DNA from: Agrocybe praecox
Taxonomy: Eukaryota; Basidiomycota; Agaricomycetes; Agaricales; Agrocybaceae
NCBI GenBank assembly: GCA_964017145.1
Contig: OZ024847.1
Location: 3,596,001-3,660,000 of the forward strand
DNA length: 64,000 bases
Reading direction: 5' to 3'
The notes under the pieces were generated by a model. It ran no database searches. It was not told the origin of the DNA and saw only the letters and a list, made by a program, of their open reading frames with translations. Shown here piece after piece: positions 55,537-64,000 of this stretch. The stretch's first letter is position 1; each line of letters starts with the position of its first letter. The position numbers were made by a program, and so were the translations under genes.

Positions 55537-57984
55537 CAAATAGATTATTAGTCCAAGTCTAGCTTAATCCAGACCAGAGAGGCTTTCCCAATGAGGCTCT
55601 ACCAATAAAATTACCTTTCAAGGAGCCCGCTGTGCGTATGCCATAGAGACCAGTCATCGAAAGCAAAGGAGAAGACTGACACAAAGAAATGGATTTTACC
55701 AGCTACTCGAGAGACGACGTGTGCCCAATTAGGCTTGTAGAGGCATCGTCTCGATTAAACTGAGAAAGATCCTCGACCACATTTATACCTTGCTGTTCAA
55801 GGAAGTGGGGAATATAACCCAACCGACAGTTGACCAGATTCTAAAGGGAAAAGTGTGTAGACGAAGAAAAGTCAAGGTTACGTGGGCCCGCCACGACGAA
55901 GAATATTTACAAGCAAGGCATCCAACCACGTACGGGAAGTACTTCAGAAGAAGAGATAAATGTGATTATCGTCTGACCTTCGTGCGTGTGGATAACCTAG
56001 TTAATTCACCTTGGTTTGATGTACCTTGGTTGCGCATATAATTTTGCCAATGCTTTCAGTTGGCTTGCATACCAACGATGATTTATGACGAGCACGCTAA
56101 CGTTTAAAAATAGATCTCCACCCGTCGACCCCGCTAAGGAATTCTATGAAAGATCCGTTCATTTTTGATGACCATAGGCGATGTTGAGCGAGCGTTTACA
56201 TCTTCATAATTCTTTTCCGCTCTTCTTTTCCACGCATATATGATGTGTACGCTATTGGAGGTGCGTGCTATACCAAAAGATGTCATCGGATGATAGCAAG
56301 GTACTAGGTAGTAGTATCAATTATTTAGCTTCATATCGGTCTCCCTGGTCCCAGTTCCACACTTGGATCGTTTTGAGCGTCAACTTTCAGTACATACGAG
56401 GAAATTTTTGTGGTTGCGGAGTTTCTTCTGTACAGACAACGATTTTCAGTATTTCTCTGGGTGACCCGCAGCGACATTGACTTCGTTGATACCGCATAAC
56501 GAACGCGTACTGAGCCCTTGACACGCCCGTCACGCAATCACGTGTATCTCGTAACACACAAAATTTCCACAGTCCGGTGTTTTCGGGTACCGCAAATGAC
56601 CGGATTTGGGCGGTCTAGCATGTTCTGTTTCGCCGAACGTGTTTTGACAAACACAGCCAGCTGCATACGGCGCACATGTAGGGTTTAACGTTCTCGCCCT
56701 TGACGTTAACGGCCATCTTTGGCCTTTTCCCTCTATCCACTCTCTTTTCTCCTCTACTTGGTTTTCCTTTCAGCGTCACCACCACTGCTGCGTACCGGAT
56801 TCGACGGGGGATTCGGATTTGCAGAGGAGACGAGATTAGATATACACTTTCGTGTGGTTAACTCGAGGTGAGTGATGTATCAATACATCTCATTACTTAC
56901 TGACATTTGTCGTGCTGTGTTCCTTTCTGCCACGCTGTCCGTGTTCTTATTCCCATTGCTGCATCCCGCCAGTCCTATTCTTAACCCCGCATCCTCTTTC
57001 ATTCATTCCTTCACGCATCCATCATCCTCTGTGGTCATCATCACTCTTCCTTCCCTTTTCGTGGGTGACAGACTACCGAAGAACGACGAGGAAAGTCAAA
57101 TCCGTAATACGGTTAGGAACGAAGCTTTTAGGCCGCTCCTTAGTCCGGTAGTAACGCCAGACAGTGCGTCTATCGATCTCAAATATCGGTATCGAACGAC
57201 CAGGCCGGGCTGATCGATACCTTTCACTCTACCTTCTTCTTCTCGCCCTCTCGATTACATCACACCGCCAGCTGCAGCCACATAGCGAGCGGAACGGAAC
57301 GGCACGCACACATTCAGTCCTAGTCCGCAGCAGCAGGAGCACCTACTTCAACCCTAGTATCTGGCGTTGCGGTCTCCTTTCAAGCTTTAACCAAGGTTCT
57401 AGCTTGATTTATACGTCGCTTGGACCTATATCACTGTCTTTGACGGTCCATTCTAGCGTCACTCTCGTTAGTTCCCGTCTTTCGTGCTCTCGGCATTATC
57501 GTTCGTCATACTTTCATCATGTTGGAATAGCTTCCGGTTGATTCTTGTATTCTAGGTTCGTTGGATTATCGCTGGATAAGGATAGGGGAGCTTACGACGT
57601 CCAGAACATTACGATAATTTGAGTGAGTTTTTTGCTCTTATTGCTTTTCTTGCTTTTCGTTTCTGGTCCTTTTCTTGTCATTCCGTTGGCCTTGGATTGA
57701 ATATCCCAAGAATCGATCGTGATGCACGGGTGTTCATCACGACGGGTCCCATCATTTGTTTAGCTATTTCCTCCTTCCTTCGTTGATTGGAGGTTGATTT
57801 TGACCACATTTTCTCATCGCTTCCTTCATTTCCCTTTATTTCTCTGATATGTTTCGTCTCATCCTGTTTGAAATTTTGCTTTACCTTTCTTTTTTCTTCT
57901 CCTATATTTGCTAAATCATTTGCAAACGCCAAACGTAAACCCCAACATTTTTTATTCCAGGCAACCAACGTCAACCCGTGAATC
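55537..57984. other. Intergenic and long 5' region of the next gene
   Basis: No confident gene. 56700-57980 is increasingly pyrimidine-rich with fungal promoter-like CT tracts and could contain spliced 5' UTR exons of the gene starting at 57985. Frames at 56872-57541 and 57787-57981 translate to Ser/Pro/Leu-rich strings without domains. Confidence 0.4.
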
Positions 57985-60935
57985 ATGTCTTCGAATAACA
58001 CCGTGACGAGTTCGAGTTCAAACTCGAACGCGAATGAAAGTCAAACGAATTTGAATTTAGCTTCGACGGTGAGAAATGGTAATGGAGATAGAGGATTCAG
58101 CGCGCCTTTGTTAGGGTCGCTCGATGAGGATGAAGAGGATCACGGTGTGTGATTTTACTTTTTCGTTTTCGCTTTTGGGGTTATAGTGTCTTGCGTTTGT
58201 TTGATTTCTGCTGCTTTGTCTCTGTCTGCTTCATCTTTATTCTTTATTTCTTTCTCTTTTTAGCGTCTTTTTCTTCTTTTTGGCGTAAATCTTCCTTCAT
58301 TTGCGTTTATCATGCAGTTAGATGCACTTCTTTCTTCTTTTTTACCCCCTTCTTCCATACTAACCTATACTTGGGTTTTATTACTATCCCTGAAGCGCAC
58401 TGGTATCCTTTTTTGTTTTCTTGATTCGTCGCTTCCTGGTTTCATTTCCCCCGGATTTATGTTTTTCTTTTTATTCTTTTTATTCTCATACGCCGTCCGA
58501 CTCCTTCCTTCCTTCCTTTCTCTTTGACATCTAGTTTTTTTTTTTCGGACCTTTCGTTCTTCATCATTCTTTCTGATTCCTTTTTTTCGTCTCGTTCCTT
58601 TCCTGTCGTTCAATCGTTCAATCCAAATTATTTTCTTTGCCCTCCTCATTTTCGTTGATATTCCTTCTCTTGATCTGCTTCTTCACCTAGCTTAAACTCA
58701 TTTTCTCTCACTTACATCACAGAACCCACCCACGCTCGCACAGCGCCTCGTCTCGTACCGCAAAATAATAACGACAACAAGGCGCCTTCACCTCCGCAGA
58801 TTCCGTCAAAGGAACCTTCGCTATCCCTTCCTCGACGCCTATCTGGACCTCCAGCATCTCCGCCCCAGCTCTTAGATCTCTCGTTGTCGGATTCGACGAT
58901 TGAGTTTGATGATGTGCTTGGTCGTGGATTAACAATTGGACTGGGTGAAGGTTCGGGCGAGGGTAAGACCAAGGGCAGTATCGTCAGTTTGAACGACGAA
59001 GATGGAGGGCGACATATCACGCGTTCGTGGTCGCAAGGGAATACCGGACTCGGAGGACCTGGTGCTTCCGGGCGGGGTGGATTTGGAGGGGCTGGTATGA
59101 ATGTTCCAGGTGGTACGTACTTTTTTCTTTCGTTTCTTTTCTTTCGTACATAAATACGTTTGTGCGTTCGTGGTGTCTTGCTTGTTCGCTATCTTGTCTG
59201 ATTGATTGACCGTCCATTCCTCGTGTTGAAGTCATACTAATCATTCCTTTCATATCGGTTATTTTACTCCCTTCATTTCGTTGGGTTTATAGTTCCGTCT
59301 GGCACAACGTTCTTTTCTTCCTCAACGGCGACTACTACCGCCCAGGCACCTCCACTCCCATCTTCAGTCACCGTCCAGAGAAAGACGCAATCACTCGCAT
59401 CACAACAACCACAATATAAACGCACGCCGCACGTCCCGACATCGTCTAACGCACCGACACCGACTGTCGTCCCACGCGTGTCATCGCCTCTTGCCGGTGG
59501 GATGTCCATAGAGTCGTCTTCATTTGGGTCGCATTCGCAGTCCCATGCAAGCTCTTATGCGCATTCAAGACCTGGGTCCATCTCGGCCTCGACATTAGCA
59601 GGGAATGGAGCCCTGTCACCTATGCCCGGGTCGGGGTTGACACCGCCGTTGCCGTTGCATGATAACGGGATAGACAATGGGCACCCAAGACCGAGATTAC
59701 TTAGTGAAATGAGCGCAAGTACGTCGAGTGGCATGAGTGGTCTTCACGGGTTTGGGCTTGATGTTATTGGAGGATCTGTGGCGGGTGCACCGCAGCGTAC
59801 GACTGGCGTTGGGCTGCGTGAGCCTTATTCTTCTTCTGGCGGGTTGACGCCCCCGAACGGAAGCAGCGGTAGGGGAAGTATGATTCTCTATCGGTTCTCG
59901 TCGCCTCCTCCTGATGGTTCAACCGGTGCCGGAGAAGATGGCGTACCGTACCCTCCTCCTACGAGGTCGGGACTAGGACTAGGATTTGGAGGTCAAGCAC
60001 AGGCACAAGGAGGAGGGATGTACTCCGCACTAGCACACGCCAACTCTGTCGACTCGGTCGTCTCCCTTGGACTTGGTGACTCCAAATATCCGATGATGCC
60101 TATGGGACACAATCACGCCATGAGACCGGACACACCGACGCCTGCGCCTAGCACATTTGGCGCGTCTTCGACCATGGGAAGTATTGGTGGCATGAGCGGG
60201 AGTGGAAGTATGGGCACGACGCCGCTCCTTGGCACGAGCATAACAGGGAGCTCGATTGCGAGTTGGGGCCGGCCAGGGATTGGGTTGGGCGGTTTAGGAG
60301 GGTTAGCACCCCTTGGATATGCGGGTGCCCAGTCAGAGTTCGGCTCGATCGCGTCGCCCGGTAATAATGGTGCCAATACACCCCCCATGATAGGCACTAT
60401 GCCGAGCCATCGAAGCGGACTCGTGGCGTACGCTTATGATCCCGAGCAGGACGATGACGCTGATGAACTAGACGAGGAGGAAAAGGAATGGGTGCGTACT
60501 GTGAGGGGCAAGGTCGTCGTTGATCCCAAAGGGAAGAGAAGTAAAGGCAAAGGCAAAGCTGGTGAATCATCATCGGCGTCGACGACATCCTCAGTCATAA
60601 CCACGCCTATACCCCCTAAAAATACCCTGCCCAGTCGTACAAGTACAAGCGGAAAGTCGTTTTCCTCCCGCGGCTTTGTGAACATCACAGCGCTCATTAT
60701 CCTCATAGCGGGCGTGCTGTCTCTGTTCGTGGTGTACCCCGTGACAGTCGCATTCAGGGACGACGTATTCGAGAGAAGTATATTGGGAAACACGAGAATT
60801 AATGCCACGGGGCAGGCGGTCGCGTTTGGGGTTGGCATTGACGGAGGAGATGGTGGGAGCACGAATGAGGATATTGGGAGACGAGCGACTATATGGGAGT
60901 GGGAGTGGACAGGTCTTTCCAGGGAAGTTGATTAG
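57985..60935 (+). CDS. KRE6/SKN1-like N-terminal membrane protein lacking the catalytic domain, 730 aa
   Basis: Three exons join in frame: 57985-58144, 58723-59112 and 59293-60935 (2,193 nt). The first intron is unusually long (578 nt, very T-rich). Residues 1 to about 620 are Ser/Gly/Pro-rich and disordered, with long glycine-rich stretches. One membrane span follows near the end ('ITALIILIAGVLSLFVVYPV'), preceded by 'SSRGFVN' and followed by 'LGNTRINATGQAV'. Basic cytosolic tail, single span and an N-A-T-G-Q motif just outside are typical of KRE6/SKN1 beta-1,6-glucan synthesis proteins, which continue with a GH16-like domain. Here the frame stops 60 residues later with no GH16 domain in any frame to 61555. 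Either the locus is truncated or it is a separate short protein. Family call is an inference. Confidence 0.6.
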
Positions 60936-61555
60936 TGGGATCCATCATGCCTTCTCGTTTTCTTTCTTTTTTTTCTTTCTTCCTCGATGCAGTCGAATAG
61001 ATCTTGGGATCTCTTGCTTTCTTTAATGGACAAAAGTCACGGACAACATACCTTCTTTTTTTGTCGTTTCCTCATCGCTCTCCAATTTTGGGTATTTGAT
61101 GTATGGCTTCTCGCTCTCATATCATATTCTTTATTATATACCACGCAGACACTTTCTTTACCATGAACTCTCTTTTGTTCGTAATTTAGATTATATACAT
61201 GCGCCAGAAATGAAGTAATTGCTCGGTTATGGTTTAAACATAAGTCCGAGTTCGTGGATACTACAGGTATCAGCCGCGCCGTCTCTGATGGTGTTGTTCC
61301 CAAAATTATTTTATTTTTCCAATCCCGCAGCGCACCATGAACACGAATTGACTTTTGTCGAGGTGTATTTAAATGTATAAGTTTGACCTCATAACGCGTT
61401 CGAATTTATGTTCTTCTCCTGCTTATTCCCGGGACCAATTGGTTCCCCACTGTGCTGATATTTTGCTGAAACGGTTACTATTGAATATTTACAGAAAAGG
61501 ATAACAAGCCATATTTATATAAGTATAATAAGTTTAGCCCCAATGAGTCTTGGAT
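60936..61555. other. Shared 3' region between convergent genes
   Basis: Convergent intergenic DNA, T-rich at the left (a TTTCTTTTTTTTCTTTC tract at about 60963). No gene and no remnant of a catalytic domain seen. Confidence 0.5.
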
Positions 61556-63169
61556 TTAGTTAAGAGATCCCACTTGCAGTCTCGGTCGAACCACTTTATC
61601 CATGATTTTCTCTGACATCGTACTCGTAATCAGGTGTGCAATAGATGACACCATCTCAGGGTCGATTTTTTGTAATAGACAGACTTCTTGGAAAGCCTCG
61701 AAAGAAGCGTATTGGGAGATTAACCGGGACCATGTTTGCAATCCGATCGCGTCTCGTAACTGGCATATTTTGGCACAAAGAAGTTTATGCGGGTACTTGG
61801 GGTGTTTCCACGAGTCTCGCTGGCACTATTAAAGATATTTCAGAACTCGTAGGACATTGAATGAGAAATTATTTACTTCTCTTCCGCAGTAACGAACCAA
61901 ATTACATTTCGCGCATGCTTGTAGGCCGGAATTTGCTCTTCCATCTGCTGGGCAATTGATGGAGAAGCAGCCATATTTGGGTACTTCTTTTATTCTTGAC
62001 CACGCATGAGGATAATTCTTGGCGGTTTGTGACACCATCTGGTTCAGTTGCTTGTGGGTAGAATCGTTCTTGAGGCGAAACACGCCTGTATTATGATCGA
62101 TATAGAAATTGCGCGGTAATAAGGCAATAAGGACGTCGAGCGTGATTTTGGTATCCTTGAGCGCGGATCCTGACTTGGAGACAATTTCCGATACGCGTTC
62201 CAATATCTCCGTAGCATTGTGCTGGGTGAGAATAAAAACCAGTTCAGTTGTAACCTGAGTGGAGAGAAAGTGAAGTGACCAGCAAACGGCGTGCATGCTG
62301 TCATAGAAGCCCTCGCTTTGCACCCGCACCCAGGGCGATGTCTTTTGGTGGATGATAGAAGTGCTTGACTTAAGCGAGTTTGGGTACGAATCAGCGAGAT
62401 CATTCAGTGTGCTCATGACAGTTGCAAACGGTAGGTCGTGTTTCGTCAAATGGTGCTCGACCTTGAAGAGTTCTTTTGCGAATTTGTCGTAGAATTGACA
62501 GAGAGCGGCAGTAAGAGAGAATGGAAAATAAGCCGATTGCGCATGGCTAACCTTAGCCAACGTATTCAATGCTTCAATGGAGTGTTCGAGTCCGAAAGGG
62601 AAGAGGTCTTCTTCATCCCGAGGCCATTTGCGTGCGCTTGCAGTATCTCCGTCAGAAATCTGTTTCGTGCCATGGAACTTGTTGAACGACCTATGGCTGA
62701 TGGCCATCTGGACAAGACTTGAAACAGTACTCGAGACCAGAAAGAGCGTGTCCTCGTCATGTGGAGGTGGTGTCATGGGATCCTTTTCCCTGATAAAGGA
62801 TGGAAGCTTGGCGATAACGAGGGAGCATGGTTTGTGGAGATCGTATATCTCCCTGCTCGTCAGATCACATCGACAAGCGCAAAAATTGGGATTGGAGGAC
62901 ATGGATTCATACTCAGATGTTGTGCGGCATAAATTGAGGAATCGCATTGAAGCTCTGAGAAGTTCATGTTGCGAGGATGCCAATTTGGCCCCTGCTGGCG
63001 TCGTGCTGTGATCTCTAATCTCCTTGTCCAAGCACGTTACAGCAGCTTGGACTCTCCAAAAGCATATTTGAGACGAGTAGGGATTGTGTAGGACGTCTAT
63101 CAGCAGCTCTATAGAGGATTTAAGGCATTTGTGCCGACTTCGAGGGGTATCCTGTTTGAACGAAGCCAT
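61556..63169 (-). CDS. MYND-finger protein, paralogue 3, 520 aa
   Basis: Two exons join in frame on the minus strand: 63169-61877 and 61825-61556 (1,563 nt). It is very similar throughout to paralogue 1 ('HKCLKSSIELLIDVL', 'VTCLDKEIRD', 'WPRDEEDLFPFGLEHSIEAL') and open where that copy has a stop. The MYND finger is split by the intron: 'CFSINCP', 'CAKCNLVRYC', then 'CQRDSWKHPKYPHKLLC'. A C-terminal helical tail ends 'RPRLQVGSLN'. Presumably a protein-interaction adaptor; cell role unknown. It lies in inverse orientation to paralogue 1, with paralogue 2 and the KRE6-like gene between. Confidence 0.85.
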
Positions 63170-63356
63170 TAGGTTCCCAATCTATTAACCGAAGTCTGAA
63201 GTAAAGATTTGAATAATTGAAATACCATTTTCAACAACAGAAACAGCTTACTACGTTTGAGGCGACGAATTCGAAGGTGAGCCTGCACGTACGATGATAG
63301 GAGAAGAACAAGAAACTCTAGTGCAAATCGGAAAGGCGGTCACGGTAATCGATTTA

Positions 63357-64000
63357 TATCTTATCTTATCTAATCGAGCGAGTTGGGGGAAATTCTATTT
63401 TTGGGCACGATGATTTCAATTGGACAACAAGATTTCACCGTCCCGCCATCAACGTCAACTGTTTTTGCGACCACGTCCATGTCCTAACCTTCGTCCATTT
63501 CCACCTCGACTTCACAATCAATCGAACTACCCTCGCATTTACAAATGAAACAGCTCCTCGTACAGCCCAGGTACTCCACACGTTCATGTACAATTCCAGT
63601 TTGAGCACAACCCAACTGCATGCCAACCCCCCTGTCCACTTTCCTCTTCGTACGATTTACGCTACCCCACTCTCGTCCGCATTTCTTTTCGTCGCTTACA
63701 GCCACGTCTCACGAGTTCACTAGAAATCAGAAACCCGGCCGTACCCTCCTGTCTGCTCCACCTTCCTCCTCGTCCTCGTCCCCGTACTCATTCAATCCTA
63801 TTGCGTCTTCACGATAAACCACCTTCGCGCTCATGTTCATCATTCAAGTCTGAATCCCTACACAACCCACATTCGCACGCGCTTCTCTTATTGTTTTCGT
63901 TTTCGTTTTCGTTTTCATTTGCGCTCTCCGGCTCTCTTCTCTCTCCCCGTCAAGCGGCCTCCACATCCCACGGACTCAGTCCTCAGGATTTCTCTCCTAT
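63357..64000 (-). repeat. GC-rich dispersed repeat, inverse copy, cut by the window end
   Basis: Begins at a CTTATCTTATC tract. Read on the minus strand it matches the G-rich body of the family near 52900-53150 (for example the complement of TTTCCTCTTCGTACGATTTACGC). It also contains CGTTTTCGTTTTCGTTTTC at 63897-63917. Frames such as 63620-63817 are repeat translations. Confidence 0.55.

Noticed and set aside
56872..57541. Frames of 113 and 125 codons upstream of the KRE6-like gene
   Set aside because: Composition-driven Ser/Leu/Pro translations in a pyrimidine-rich promoter region. No domain; more likely 5' UTR or promoter.
1..64000. tRNA or rRNA genes
   Set aside because: I saw no convincing tRNA A/B boxes with a cloverleaf nor any rRNA-like sequence. 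A covariance-model scan would be needed to be certain.

Overview
The window is nuclear DNA of a filamentous basidiomycete, probably an agaricomycete. Genes are split by many introns of about 47-62 nt with GT-AG borders and CTAAC/CTNAC-like branch sites. A DUF6533 seven-transmembrane gene, MYND-finger paralogues, KDZ-type transposon genes and decayed hAT and gag retroelements all fit. I suspect the Ceratobasidiaceae/Rhizoctonia group from the flavour of the gene families; nothing in the sequence proves it.

1-7.1 kb: repeat-rich and gene-poor. It holds a decayed hAT transposase, low-complexity DNA, a repeated 35-42 bp motif, a 360-bp inverted repeat, and the left part of a dispersed GC-rich repeat.

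7.1-29.8 kb: the most striking object, which I interpret as one giant, recently active DNA transposon of about 22.6 kb. Two inverted arms of exactly 1,636 bp each (7855-9490 and 28060-29695), near-identical wherever compared, enclose 18.6 kb. Inside are eight genes whose exons join into unbroken reading frames. They are a 973-aa KDZ-like transposase with a SWIM-type zinc finger, a 404-aa coiled-coil protein with two C2CH knuckles, a 132/149-aa protein, a 274-aa protein with a basic N-terminus, a 191-aa protein with two RNase H1 N-terminal/viroplasmin-like domains, a 902-aa protein with a C-terminal duplicated module, and a tandem pair of paralogues (229 and 260 aa). Short CACACYGTAC-like motifs cluster at both outer edges, a ~146-bp satellite fills much of the arms, and the flanking DNA looks like two halves of one dispersed repeat.

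29.8-44.3 kb: a repeat sea with several same-orientation copies of the dispersed repeat and two related gag-only retroelements. One has an intact gag with a CCHC knuckle; the other is frameshifted and has lost the knuckle.

44.7-50.9 kb: a DUF6533 membrane-protein gene, a 167-bp PIF/Harbinger-like MITE with a TTA target duplication, and a 798-bp terminal-inverted-repeat element with a TCCTTA duplication.

50.9-64 kb: three MYND-finger paralogues (one broken by a single CGA-to-TGA change), two more copies of the dispersed repeat, and a 730-aa gene resembling the N-terminal half of a KRE6/SKN1 beta-glucan synthesis protein but with no catalytic domain.

Exon borders were worked out by eye. Joins described as in frame were checked for phase and total length. 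Functions are family-level inferences unless stated.
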